NCBI RefSeq assembly: GCF_000263195.1
Contig: NC_018748.1
Location: forward strand, 1,798,001-1,862,000
Origin: Emticicia oligotrophica DSM 17448
GTDB taxonomy: Bacteria > Bacteroidota > Bacteroidia > Cytophagales > Spirosomataceae
Reading direction: 5' to 3'
DNA length: 64,000 nucleotides
Part shown: piece by piece, positions 27,335 to 36,744 of the stretch
Layout: the number at the start of each line of letters is the position of its first letter
Numbering within the stretch: position 1 is the first letter of the stretch
The notes under the pieces: model-generated
Seen by the model: only the letters and a program-made list of their open reading frames with translations
What the model was told of the DNA's origin: nothing
Databases searched by the model: none
Translations under genes and position numbers: made by a program

Positions 27335-29758
27335 TTAGTTTTTACCACTTGTTTGCGTTCCTGCAGGTTGGTTCTGTTTAGCCTGTTGCATTGGGTTTTG
27401 TCCTTGTGGACGGAACGACCCTTGCTTAAATGCTTGGAACTTTGTTGGTTTTTCTGGCTCACGTGGGAATGAGTTGTTTTCAGTATCGATATCGGCAATT
27501 TCGTAGAATGGGTCAAGGGTAAACTTCGTAACCTTCTTCGTTGTCGGAATTGTTTTCTTCACTTCTTTATCATTCAAACGCCAGATTTCTGCAGGGATTC
27601 TTATAATCTCATTTGTACCATCCTCATAATCTAACTTCAAGATTACTGGCATTGGCAAACCACCTTTGTTTTTTACTTTCAAAACATAGTAGTTCATTCC
27701 TGAATCAACCAATTTACGTTCATCTTCTGAAAGGCCTGATTTATATTGCTCTGATTTTTGTTTATCGGCAGCCGTAACAGCATATCTATCATAAGAGTTA
27801 TAAAAATCACGCATGGTAGAATCAGCTTCTACTACGGTTTGCTTAATATCTGTTTTATTACGGATATTACTTAATGTTTGTTTCTTTGCTTCGGCATCTG
27901 CTTTTTCGGCAGCTTTTTTAGCAATTGGGTCTTGGTTGTCTGGTGAATACCATTCTACTTCTGCTAAATCTTGGTCAGAAGGTTCAACTCCATAGAACCA
28001 TCCTTTCCAAAACCAATCAAGGTCAACGCCCGATGCATCTTCCATTGTACGGAAGAAATCGGCTGGTGTTGGATGCTTAAATGCCCAACGACGTGCATAT
28101 TCTTTGAATGCATAATCAAATAATTCGCGACCCATCACTGTTTCACGCAAAATATTTAAACCAGTTGCTGGTTTAGCGTAAGCATTTGGACCAAATGCCA
28201 TGATATTATCTGAACTCGACATAATTGGCACTTGCTGAGATTTATCGGTTTTCATGTAAGGCACAATGTATTGTGGTTCTCCGCGGCGAGAAGGGAAATT
28301 TCTATCCCATTCTTGTTCAGCCAAATATTGGCAGAAAGTATTCAAACCTTCATCCATCCATGACCATTGACGCTCGTCAGAGTTTACAATCATCGGGAAG
28401 AAGTTGTGCCCAACTTCGTGGATAATCACGCCAATCATACCTGCTTTAGTAGCTTCTGAATAAGTACCATCTGGCTCTGGGCGACCACCATTGAATGAAA
28501 TCATTGGGTATTCCATACCGCCACCTGCTGTTGCATGACAAGAGATAGCTACTGGATAAGGATATTGAACCGTACGATTTCCGTAGCTTCTTAAAGTATG
28601 CTCAACTACACGAGTAGAGTACTGTCCCCAAAGTGGATTTCCTTCTTTTGAATAGAATGACATGCTCCAAATTTTACGGCCATTGTTGTAAACATCTGTT
28701 TGCATAGCATCCCAGATAAATTTACGAGATGAGGTAAAGGCAAAGTCACGAACGTTCGATGCTTTATAAATCCAAGTTTTCTTGCCCGTTGGCTTGCCTT
28801 TTTCTGCCGCTTCTGCTTCAGCCTGCGATACGATTAATACAGGAGTTTTTGAATTAGCCGCTTGTTGAAGGCGTTTAAATTGTTCTGGCGTTAATACTTT
28901 ATCGTAGTTTTGGCATTCACCTGTTGCACCCACAACGTGGTCGTTAGGCACCGTGATTTCTACTTTATAATCTCCGAAAGGAAGTGTAAACTCACCTTGA
29001 CCCAAGAATTGTTTGTGTTGCCAGCCATTTACATCATCATACACCGCCATACGTGGGAACCAGTGTGCAATGAAGTAGTTGTAATTGCCATCTTTCGGGA
29101 AATATTCCATACCCGAACGACCATAGTAATTTGTAATATTATAGTTCCAATCAATGCGGAAAGAATAAGACTGACCCGGTTTCAATGTAACTGGAATATC
29201 AATACGCATCATGGTATTATTGATGGTATATCTAAGGTCTGCACCAGTTTTGGCATCTTTTACGGTTGTAATTTTATAACCGTATTCTTTATTTCCCGAA
29301 ATACCACCAAAAACTGATGACGGAGCATTTACGTTTTGAAGGGCATTGAACGACATTCCTTGAGGGTCAACTCCGCCAGTTTTAGTCATGGCATTAATTG
29401 AGTTTTTCTCAAAAAGGTTTTGGTCAAGTTGTAACCACAAATAACGTAACTCGTCAGGCGATTTGTTAGTATAAGTGATAACTTCGGTACCGATAATTTT
29501 TTGATTGACATCATCTAACTCCGCCTTGATATCGTAGTCAGCCTTTTGTTGCCAATAATCTTTGCCTGGTGCACCTGAAGCTGTGCGATAAGTGTTTGGC
29601 GTTGGAAGCTCGGTTCCCATTTGTTCAAAACGGGTATTCGCATTAAACTGATTGCCACCTTGCTGGGCAAACGAGAATAATGCTTGAAGAATTAAAAGTG
29701 AAGCGAAAAGGAGTTCGCTTACTCTATACGCTCTACCTAATACTGATAGTTTTCTCAT
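27335..29758 (-). CDS. Exported M1-family zinc metallopeptidase
   Basis: It is a probable periplasmic or surface aminopeptidase. The 807 residues start with an N-terminal signal segment (about 10-32). The catalytic core holds HEVGHNFFP (HExxH) with the third zinc ligand glutamate in WMDEGLNTFCQY, and GGMEYPMISF, which plays the role of the GxMEN exopeptidase motif. A proline- and glutamine-rich tail (about 770-807) is low-complexity. The length is greater than minimal M1 enzymes. It is isolated; RidA lies upstream 102 bp away on the same strand. Confidence 0.9.
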   Translation of the reverse strand: MRKLSVLGRAYRVSELLFASLLILQALFSFAQQGGNQFNANTRFEQMGTELPTPNTYRTASGAPGKDYWQQKADYDIKAELDDVNQKIIGTEVITYTNKSPDELRYLWLQLDQNLFEKNSINAMTKTGGVDPQGMSFNALQNVNAPSSVFGGISGNKEYGYKITTVKDAKTGADLRYTINNTMMRIDIPVTLKPGQSYSFRIDWNYNITNYYGRSGMEYFPKDGNYNYFIAHWFPRMAVYDDVNGWQHKQFLGQGEFTLPFGDYKVEITVPNDHVVGATGECQNYDKVLTPEQFKRLQQAANSKTPVLIVSQAEAEAAEKGKPTGKKTWIYKASNVRDFAFTSSRKFIWDAMQTDVYNNGRKIWSMSFYSKEGNPLWGQYSTRVVEHTLRSYGNRTVQYPYPVAISCHATAGGGMEYPMISFNGGRPEPDGTYSEATKAGMIGVIIHEVGHNFFPMIVNSDERQWSWMDEGLNTFCQYLAEQEWDRNFPSRRGEPQYIVPYMKTDKSQQVPIMSSSDNIMAFGPNAYAKPATGLNILRETVMGRELFDYAFKEYARRWAFKHPTPADFFRTMEDASGVDLDWFWKGWFYGVEPSDQDLAEVEWYSPDNQDPIAKKAAEKADAEAKKQTLSNIRNKTDIKQTVVEADSTMRDFYNSYDRYAVTAADKQKSEQYKSGLSEDERKLVDSGMNYYVLKVKNKGGLPMPVILKLDYEDGTNEIIRIPAEIWRLNDKEVKKTIPTTKKVTKFTLDPFYEIADIDTENNSFPREPEKPTKFQAFKQGSFRPQGQNPMQQAKQNQPAGTQTSGKN

Positions 29759-29786
29759 AAAGCATGATGAAGGGTTAGTAAAAAAA

Positions 29787-29794
29787 CAAATATA
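29787..29794 (-). promoter_or_regulatory. Candidate -7 element for the M1 peptidase gene
   Basis: On the minus strand it reads TATATTTG, an exact TAnnTTTG match, 29 nt before the start codon. Confidence 0.3.
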
Positions 29795-29860
29795 TTAATT
29801 TTGATAGGAAAAGTGCATTAAAATAAGCTAATAAGCCCCGATTTTGCGATGATTTCGTTG

Positions 29861-30316
29861 TTATTTACGACGAGTTTGATGTGAAACCGCAGCAACCACC
29901 GCAATCTCTATATTAGCCCCACCGGGTAGATTTGCTACACCAATGGTAGTACGTGCAGGAAAATCGCCCGTGAAATATTTCCCGTATATTTCATTCACTT
30001 TAGCAAAATTATTGATGTCTTTGATATAAATCGTAGTGTTTACCACATCACTAAGCTTTAAGTCTGCTGCCTCTAAAATGGCTTTGATGTTTTCCATGAT
30101 TCTTACCGTTTCGGCTTCAAAACCTCCTTCAACGAGTTTTCGAGTGGCTGGATCGAGGCCGATTTGACCAGCAACAAATACAAAACCATTAGATTTTATG
30201 GCTTGGCTATAAGGAGCAATCGGAACAGGAGCTTTATCGGTTTTGATGATTTCTTTGTGCTGAGCAAAAGTCAAATTGGCAATGAATAAAACGCAAATGG
30301 TAAGTAGGTTTTTCAT
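29861..30316 (-). CDS. RidA-family protein with a signal peptide
   Basis: RidA proteins hydrolyse reactive enamine/imine intermediates and normally work in the cytoplasm. This 151-residue copy carries an N-terminal signal sequence of about 18 residues (LLTICVLFIANLTFAQ). The RidA domain follows: APYSQAIKSNGFVFVAGQIGLDP, TTIYIKDINNF and FPARTTIGVANLP, with the conserved arginine that binds the carboxylate. The last residues (SHQTRRK) are basic. An exported RidA implies a periplasmic substrate, which is not known. Confidence 0.88.
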   Translation of the reverse strand: MKNLLTICVLFIANLTFAQHKEIIKTDKAPVPIAPYSQAIKSNGFVFVAGQIGLDPATRKLVEGGFEAETVRIMENIKAILEAADLKLSDVVNTTIYIKDINNFAKVNEIYGKYFTGDFPARTTIGVANLPGGANIEIAVVAAVSHQTRRK

Positions 30317-30431
30317 GGTATCTTTGTTTTTATCATTTTTGTCAAACTTCCAAAACAGACAAAAATGAAGGGATGAAGTAAATATTCTGCAATTTTCTAC
30401 AATTTGTTTGAAAATGCAAGCCTACTACAAA

Positions 30432-30468
30432 CAGAAAGAGCTTAGTTTTTTATACCAAGCTCTTTCTG
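30432..30468 (-). terminator. Terminator after the sugar porter gene
   Basis: A 12-bp perfect inverted repeat (30432-30443 with 30457-30468) lies 21 nt after the porter stop on the minus strand and is followed by a short T-rich stretch. Confidence 0.65.
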
Positions 30469-30488
30469 ATCAATACTCTATGTTTATT

Positions 30489-31841
30489 TTAGTTATATCT
30501 TTTCTCAATTTCCTCTAAACTCATGCCTTTCGTTTCGAAAACTATGTATTTGGCGAAGAGTAAGCCAAGTAAAACTACCACCATATAAATCGCAAATATA
30601 CCCCCATTCGTGCCGAGCGAAGTAGCCGCCAAAATTGGGAATGAATAGGCAACACCTGCATCGAAAAGCCAGTGATTGAAGCTTCCCATACTTGAAGCAA
30701 AGCCTCTGATTTTTAGTGGATAAATTTCTGAAATCAAGAGCCAACCTAATGGTCCGAGACTTATTGCAAAGAAGATAATATATACATATACCCCTCCGAT
30801 AAGCATCACCTTACTAAGCTCTGGACTAAGAGAATCCTTCATAAAGAAAGCTAAACCCACTGTTCCTAAGCAAATTGCGGTACCGATAAGACCTGTGTAA
30901 AGAATTTGTTTTCTGCCAAACTTATCCAAAATCATGATTGCCAAGAATGTGGATAACGTGTTGATAACTCCAACACCAACGGTTGCTAACTCCGCAGTTT
31001 TACCATCTGGAAATAGATTCTTGAATATATCGGTCGAAAAATATATAATGGCATTGATACCCGAAAACTGTTGAATAAAGAAAATACCAATTCCGATGAA
31101 TAATGGAATACGTAAACGCTTGCTAAAAAGCATTTTCCAATCTCCCTTATTATGCTTTTCGTCTTCAATAATTTGTCTGGTTTGTGCAACTTCTGCTTGG
31201 GCTTGTTCTGGCGTACGCAATTTGTTCAGCACTTCAAGAGCTTCGGCATCTCTACCTTTACCAATTAACCAGCGTGGACTTTCTGGCACGAAAAACATTC
31301 CCACCATCAGAATAGCGGCAGGAATAAAGCCTGTCCAAAACATACTTCTCCATCCATCGGCTTGTTCGGCGAAGAAATAGCCAACTACATAGGAAAGTAA
31401 GATTCCGATTGTGATGGCTAATTGAAAAAACGTAACAAGTTGTCCACGCTTTTCGGTTGGAGCAATTTCGGCTAAGTAAAGCGGAACAGTAGAAGCCACG
31501 ATTCCAATGGCTAAACCTAAAAACAAGCGACCAATAATTAGGTAATCAACCGTAGGAGCAATTGCCGTAATGATAGAGCCTACCACAAAAACCAATGAGG
31601 CAATAATGTTAATTTTTTTACGTCCGAGAAGGTCAGTTAGTGGGCCACTAATAAAGGGGCCTGCCATTCCTCCAAATAATACAGCACTTACAATAAGACC
31701 CTCGGTTTCGGGTGATGGATTAAATTTCGCTCTAAGCGATGGAAGGGCTACATTAATAACGCCTGTATCGAAGCCAAAAAGAAGGCCACCAGTAGCCGCT
31801 ACAGCTGCTATAAAATAGATGAGGGTGCTCTTATTCATCAA
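30489..31841 (-). CDS. Sugar porter family MFS transporter
   Basis: It is a probable proton-coupled sugar importer of the XylE/GalP type. The 450 residues form 12 membrane helices. Signatures seen are GFDTGVINVALP in helix 1, DLLGRKKINI, PESPRWLIGKGRDAEA after helix 6, QQFSGINAIIYFST in helix 7, and DKFGRKQILYTG. The central loop between helices 6 and 7 is charged. Two ATG codons stand side by side at the start. No sugar-metabolism gene is adjacent, so the substrate is not predicted. Confidence 0.92.
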   Translation of the reverse strand: MMNKSTLIYFIAAVAATGGLLFGFDTGVINVALPSLRAKFNPSPETEGLIVSAVLFGGMAGPFISGPLTDLLGRKKINIIASLVFVVGSIITAIAPTVDYLIIGRLFLGLAIGIVASTVPLYLAEIAPTEKRGQLVTFFQLAITIGILLSYVVGYFFAEQADGWRSMFWTGFIPAAILMVGMFFVPESPRWLIGKGRDAEALEVLNKLRTPEQAQAEVAQTRQIIEDEKHNKGDWKMLFSKRLRIPLFIGIGIFFIQQFSGINAIIYFSTDIFKNLFPDGKTAELATVGVGVINTLSTFLAIMILDKFGRKQILYTGLIGTAICLGTVGLAFFMKDSLSPELSKVMLIGGVYVYIIFFAISLGPLGWLLISEIYPLKIRGFASSMGSFNHWLFDAGVAYSFPILAATSLGTNGGIFAIYMVVVLLGLLFAKYIVFETKGMSLEEIEKRYN

Positions 31842-31917
31842 ATAAAATTAGGTTAAGTAAGTATTAGAACTACAAATAAAACAAACTTTAGTGAAAAATG
31901 CCTAAATTTCGGACTAA

Positions 31918-31947
31918 TTTGTAGGACAACCTCCAAAGTTGTTTTTG
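31918..31947 (+). promoter_or_regulatory. Possible promoter of recF
   Basis: TTTG (31918-31921) and TGTTTTTG (31940-31947, one mismatch from TAnnTTTG) are 18 bp apart. The -7 box ends 5 nt before the ATG, so the transcript would be leaderless or nearly so. Confidence 0.25.
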
Positions 31948-31952
31948 CTCCG

Positions 31953-33035
31953 ATGTATTTAGAAAAAATCTACTTATCAAATTTCAAAAATTACGAAGAG
32001 GCCAATCATTCTTTTTCGAAGCACGTAAACTGTATTGTGGGCGAAAATGGCAGTGGAAAAACCAATTTACTTGATGCTGTCTATTTTTTGGCTTTAAGTA
32101 AAAGTTCGATCCATAGCCAAGATGCTCTCAATATCAATCATGATGCTGATGTGATGATGGTTGACGGAATTTTTGATAAAAATGGTAAGAAACATCAAAT
32201 TACCTGTTCGATACAAAGAGGTCAAAGGAAAGTATTATTGCACGATAAGAAGCCTTACGAACGTTTGTCCGACCACATTGGGCAGTTTCCTGTAGTTTTA
32301 ATAGCACCTGATGATACGGAACTGATTAAAGATGGAAGCGAAGGCAGAAGACGTTTTTTTGATGGTGTATTATCGCAAATGGACAACATTTACTTGTCTG
32401 ATTATCAGCAATATAACAAATTATTGGAGCAACGAAATAGTCTTCTTAAAATTTTTTACGAACGAAATTTTCTTGACCAAGATTTACTCGATACTTACTC
32501 CGATCCATTGGTAAAATTAGCCATTCGAATTTTTGAGCAACGCCGAGAGTTTATCAAGAAATTTCTACCCATTTTTAAAAAACATTACCAAATTCTAAGC
32601 GAAGGACGTGAAGAGGTTGAAATTATTTATGAGTCGGAAGTGGCAAGTGATGATTTTGTGAAAGAATTCAGACTTAATCGTCAGACCGACGTAAAAGCCC
32701 AACGCACCACCAAGGGGATTCATAAAGATGATTATGTTTTTGAAATAGACCGTTATCCTGTTAAAAAATTTGGTTCACAAGGGCAACAAAAATCGTTTGT
32801 AATGGCTTTGAGGTTAGCTCAATTTGAAATGCTCGAAGCATTAAGAGAAGTGAAACCTATCTTACTTTTAGATGATATTTTTGATAAACTTGATGACCGT
32901 CGTATTCAAAAACTAATAGAAAGTATTGATAATCAGACTTTCGGGCAAGTATTTATCACCGACGCACGCCCCGAAAGAACCGAAAAAATACTGGAAAACG
33001 TAAAAGCTGAAATAAATTATATTAGAACAAAATAG
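31953..33035 (+). CDS. recF: DNA replication and repair protein RecF
   Basis: RecF loads RecA at gaps together with RecO and RecR. The 360 residues start with MYLEKIYLSNFKNYEE, then Walker A GENGSGKTNLLDAVYFLAL (about 34-52). The ABC signature region is KFGSQGQQKSFVMALRLAQ and Walker B is PILLLDDIFDKLD. The length is normal. It stands alone, not next to dnaA/dnaN. The stop codon lies within the stem of the terminator shared with mutS2. Confidence 0.96.
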   Translation: MYLEKIYLSNFKNYEEANHSFSKHVNCIVGENGSGKTNLLDAVYFLALSKSSIHSQDALNINHDADVMMVDGIFDKNGKKHQITCSIQRGQRKVLLHDKKPYERLSDHIGQFPVVLIAPDDTELIKDGSEGRRRFFDGVLSQMDNIYLSDYQQYNKLLEQRNSLLKIFYERNFLDQDLLDTYSDPLVKLAIRIFEQRREFIKKFLPIFKKHYQILSEGREEVEIIYESEVASDDFVKEFRLNRQTDVKAQRTTKGIHKDDYVFEIDRYPVKKFGSQGQQKSFVMALRLAQFEMLEALREVKPILLLDDIFDKLDDRRIQKLIESIDNQTFGQVFITDARPERTEKILENVKAEINYIRTK

Positions 33036-33068
33036 CGGCAAGGTATAAACCCTGCCGCTATTATTTAT
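33031..33068. terminator. Terminator overlapping the stop codons of recF and mutS2
   Basis: A 10-bp stem (33031-33040 with 33053-33062) contains the recF TAG and ends 2 nt before the mutS2 stop codon at 33065-33067. It serves both convergent genes. Confidence 0.75.
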
Positions 33069-35506
33069 TTCATCTTCACAATCGTCACACCTTGTCCACC
33101 TCGGTCGGCGTGTTCGTCGGCTACGCCAGCCACTTGTTTATAGTTTCGGAGGTGTTGACGAATAAGTGTTCGTAAAATTCCATCACCTTTACCGTGTACG
33201 ATTCTCAACTCAGGATATCCCAGCATAATTGCATCATTCATGAGGCTATCTACTTCTCCAAGTGCTTCTTCACTTCGTTTGCCACGCAAATCAACATTAA
33301 AGCTAAAATTCATCATTTTTTCGTTCATATCAATGCCCGAAATCTTAGCTTTAGGTGTTTCTTTAGTAGCTTCACGGAACTCTTTTTTACTCATTTTCTC
33401 TAAGCGATTAAGCTTGATATTAGTTTTGAGTGCTCCAATAGCCACTTCCGCATCTTTGCCTTTAATAGCAATAATTTCACCAATGGTATGCTGACCTTTG
33501 ATGCGAACGTAATCGCCTAGATTTATGGCTCCAACACCCAATTCCCATTCCTCGCCCGCTGGAGCTTTGGTTTCTTCAACTTTCTGAACTTTGAGCTCTT
33601 TTTGCTCGAATTCTTGCAAATCTTGTCGAAGAAGCTTCGTGAGGTCTTTTTCGGCTTTGACCTCTTTTATTTCACGAATGGTATTTTCAATTTTACGATT
33701 CGCCTCCTTCAATAACTCCTTGGCTTGGGCTTTGGCTTCATTTAAGATTTTCTTTTTCTCAATTTCCAAGAAATTCTTTAAGCCATTATATTGTTCGAGC
33801 GTTGCCGTAAGTTTTTGATTCTTCTCTATAAACTCTTTGTTTTTTTCTGAGAAAACCTTGCGTTCTATTTCAAGTTCTTTGATAAGTTTCTCAAAATCAA
33901 TTTGTTGCGTACCCAATTTCCTTTTAGCATTATCGACAATCTGCTTCGATAGTCCAATTTTTTGAGCTACTTCTAAAGCAAACGAACTACCCGGTTTTCC
34001 GATTTCAAGCTCATAGAGCGGCTCTAAATGCTCAGCATCGAATTTCATGGCTCCATTGATAGTGCCATTGTGTTTATCAGCAAATACCTTGAGGTTGGTG
34101 TAGTGAGTATTGATTACCCCAAAAGCATTTGATTTTAATAATTGTTCAAGAATCGACTCGGCGATGGCTCCTCCCAAACTTGGTTCCGTACCAGTTCCGA
34201 ACTCATCAATTAAAAACAACGTGAATTTATTCGAAAAATTGACAAAATACTTCATGTTCGTTAGGTGCGAACTATAAGTACTCAAATCGTTTTCGATGCT
34301 TTGCTCGTCACCAATATCAATGAAAATATTTTTGAAAACACCTACTTTCGAATCAGGCGAGGTTGGTACCAATAAACCACATTGTGCCATGTATTGCACC
34401 AAACCAATGGTTTTGAGCATCACAGATTTTCCCCCTGCATTGGGGCCCGAAACCAAAACAATTCTATTGTCTTTATTTATTTTTACTGAAAGTGGGATAA
34501 CATCTTTACCCAATTTTCGGAAAGATAAGTGCAATAAAGGGTGCTTAGCACGATACCATTCAAGGGCTTGTCCATCAACCAAAAATGGAGCAGTGGCATC
34601 AATCTCTAAGGCAAACTTAGCTTTTGCTCGTATGAAATCAATGATGCCGAGGAAAAGATAGGCTTTACGTAAGGCGGGTACATGCGGACGAATGAAATCG
34701 GTTAGACGCTCGAGAATTTTTACAATCTCACGACGTTCACGAGATTCCAATTCTCTGATTTCATTATTGGCTTCTAAAACTTCAGCAGGTTCAATAAATG
34801 CCATTTGTCCAGTAGCAGATTCATCATGCACAAAGCCTTTCAGTTTGCGTTTGTGTTCAGACAAAATTGGAATTACCATGCGACCATCACGAATCGTAAG
34901 CGACATGTCATCGCCAATCCAACCGCTGTTTCGGGCGGTGCGGAGTATGCGTTCTAGTGTTCTACGTAGGTCGCTTTGTTCAGAAAGTAATCGACGCCGA
35001 ATATCCATCAACTCGGGTGAGGCATTATCTCTAACCCTTCCCCTTTCATCTATTATCTTGTCAATTTGCGAAATAACAGAGGCCCAACCATCAAGTCCGC
35101 TCTTTCCATCTTCCGAAACTGGCAATGAATTATTGACCAATGTTTTTAGTTCTGGATAGATGTGTTCTTCTTTATTTTTGAAGAAATGAATGATTTGTTG
35201 AATCGTTCGGAGCGAAAGTTTGATTTCAAAAAATTGTTCTTCGCTTACAAAAGCTCCTTGAATAGCTGCACGAGAAAGAGCCTCGCTTACGTCAATATAG
35301 TTTTGCTCTGGAAAATCTGATTCAGTTTGAAGAATGAGTTTAAATTCAGCGGCTTGTCGAATCAATCGGTCGATGATTTTAAAGTCGTCGGAAAATCTTA
35401 TTTTTTCAACAAAAGCTCGGCCTAGCGAACTAATACACTGCTCGGCGATATGTTCACGAATCTTATCAAAGCCTAACTTTTGTTCAATATTTTGGGGGTA
35501 AAGCAT
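33065..35506 (-). CDS. mutS2: MutS2 ATPase/endonuclease
   Basis: MutS2 acts in recombination control or ribosome rescue, depending on species. The 813 residues have the MutS core and clamp regions, then Walker A SGPNAGGKSVMLKTIG, a LFLIDEFGTGTEPSLGG Walker B and signature, and NTHYTNLKVFAD. A long coiled coil follows (about 515-640, rich in E and K). A KOW-like segment comes next, and the C-terminal Smr nuclease domain contains VDLRGKRSEEAL and the VHGKGDGILR signature. The length is typical. Confidence 0.95.
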   Translation of the reverse strand: MLYPQNIEQKLGFDKIREHIAEQCISSLGRAFVEKIRFSDDFKIIDRLIRQAAEFKLILQTESDFPEQNYIDVSEALSRAAIQGAFVSEEQFFEIKLSLRTIQQIIHFFKNKEEHIYPELKTLVNNSLPVSEDGKSGLDGWASVISQIDKIIDERGRVRDNASPELMDIRRRLLSEQSDLRRTLERILRTARNSGWIGDDMSLTIRDGRMVIPILSEHKRKLKGFVHDESATGQMAFIEPAEVLEANNEIRELESRERREIVKILERLTDFIRPHVPALRKAYLFLGIIDFIRAKAKFALEIDATAPFLVDGQALEWYRAKHPLLHLSFRKLGKDVIPLSVKINKDNRIVLVSGPNAGGKSVMLKTIGLVQYMAQCGLLVPTSPDSKVGVFKNIFIDIGDEQSIENDLSTYSSHLTNMKYFVNFSNKFTLFLIDEFGTGTEPSLGGAIAESILEQLLKSNAFGVINTHYTNLKVFADKHNGTINGAMKFDAEHLEPLYELEIGKPGSSFALEVAQKIGLSKQIVDNAKRKLGTQQIDFEKLIKELEIERKVFSEKNKEFIEKNQKLTATLEQYNGLKNFLEIEKKKILNEAKAQAKELLKEANRKIENTIREIKEVKAEKDLTKLLRQDLQEFEQKELKVQKVEETKAPAGEEWELGVGAINLGDYVRIKGQHTIGEIIAIKGKDAEVAIGALKTNIKLNRLEKMSKKEFREATKETPKAKISGIDMNEKMMNFSFNVDLRGKRSEEALGEVDSLMNDAIMLGYPELRIVHGKGDGILRTLIRQHLRNYKQVAGVADEHADRGGQGVTIVKMK

Positions 35507-35604
35507 GAAAATTTTTTATAAATAAAATAGCACTGGTAATAGTTTTTAGCTTGTCACTTAGCTCATTATCAACTAACTATTTACAGTTTTAGTTTTTTGA
35601 AATA

Positions 35605-35612
35605 CAAATTTA
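35605..35612 (-). promoter_or_regulatory. Candidate -7 element for mutS2
   Basis: On the minus strand it reads TAAATTTG, an exact TAnnTTTG match, about 100 nt upstream of the mutS2 start codon. Confidence 0.3.
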
Positions 35613-35683
35613 TCACAAATTTCTGTATTGTTAAGACTTGACTAGTTTTTGCTCGTTCAAGAAATTGGTATTTTCTTGCAAAC

Positions 35684-35713
35684 AAAAAAGGGTGAGATTT
35701 ACATCCCACCCTT
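35684..35713 (-). terminator. Terminator after nadA
   Basis: On the minus strand a 10-bp stem with one G-T pair (35704-35713 with 35688-35697) is followed by a run of T. It starts 22 nt after the nadA stop. Confidence 0.8.
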
Positions 35714-35735
35714 CAATATTATATCTATTTGATTA

Positions 35736-36695
35736 TTATAAGCCAAATTTAGCCGAAAGCTCCAACATTCGCTCGATTGGTTTACGAGCATCATCAAGCA
35801 TTTCGGTTGGAAGGATAATCTCAGGCGTTTCGTCTCTTAAACATAAGTAAAGTTTTTCGAGTGTGTTCAGCTTCATGTGTGGACAATCTGAGCAAGCTTT
35901 GCAAGAATGACCATTTTTTGAAGTTGGGGCTACATAAAATTTCTTTTGTGGAGCCGCTTTACGCATTTGGTGTAAAATTCCCGATTCAGTAGCCACAATA
36001 AACTCTTGTTGTGAACTATTTATTACGTGTTTGAGTAATCCTGTGGTTGAACCAATGTAATCAGCCAATTTCAATACCGATTCTTCGCTTTCCGGGTGAG
36101 CTACTACTTCAGCAGTTGGGTGTTTAGCCTTGAGGTCGGTAATCATTTTTCCTGAAAAAGTCTCATGAACCATACACGCACCATCCCAAAGCAACATATT
36201 TCGGCCAGTTACTCGATTGATGTAGCCGCCCAAGTTTTTATCAGGAGCAAAAATTATTTTTTGGTCTTTCGGAAAACTTTCAACGATTTTTACCGCATTA
36301 CTACTCGTACAAACTACATCAGTCAGTGTTTTTAACTCAGCCGAGCAATTTACATAAGAAATGACAATATGGTCAGGGTGTTGGTCTTTAAATGCTTTAA
36401 ATTCCGCATAAGGAGCGGATTCTTCGAGCGAACAACCAGCGTTAAAATCTGGTAAAACCACTTTTTTATTTGGTGAAAGAATCTTTGCTGTTTCTGCCAT
36501 GAAGCGAACACCTGCAAAAACAATCATATCGGCATCAGTTTTGGCTGCTTGTTGCGAAAGTCCTAAGCTATCGCCAATATAATCGGCAATATCTTGAATC
36601 TCAGGGATTTGGTAATAATGAACCAATAAAACAGCATTTTTTTCTTTTTTCAACCGAGCAATTTCGGCAACATAATCAATTTTTTCAGCGACCAT
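35736..36695 (-). CDS. nadA: Quinolinate synthase
   Basis: NadA condenses iminoaspartate with dihydroxyacetone phosphate to quinolinate for NAD synthesis and carries an oxygen-sensitive [4Fe-4S] cluster. The 319 residues show [20 protein letters not shown] near the N-terminus. The three candidate cluster cysteines lie in the blocks [10 protein letters not shown] or [20 protein letters not shown] and the C-terminal [11 protein letters not shown]. The protein also contains MRKAAP and HPESEE motifs. nadB and nadC are not adjacent. The gene lies 49 bp after the upstream repeat protein gene on the same strand. Confidence 0.95.
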   Translation of the reverse strand: MVAEKIDYVAEIARLKKEKNAVLLVHYYQIPEIQDIADYIGDSLGLSQQAAKTDADMIVFAGVRFMAETAKILSPNKKVVLPDFNAGCSLEESAPYAEFKAFKDQHPDHIVISYVNCSAELKTLTDVVCTSSNAVKIVESFPKDQKIIFAPDKNLGGYINRVTGRNMLLWDGACMVHETFSGKMITDLKAKHPTAEVVAHPESEESVLKLADYIGSTTGLLKHVINSSQQEFIVATESGILHQMRKAAPQKKFYVAPTSKNGHSCKACSDCPHMKLNTLEKLYLCLRDETPEIILPTEMLDDARKPIERMLELSAKFGL

Positions 36696-36744
36696 CTTAA
36701 ACTATGATTTATCAGATTTTTATGATTGTTTTTGTCTTTCTTTA

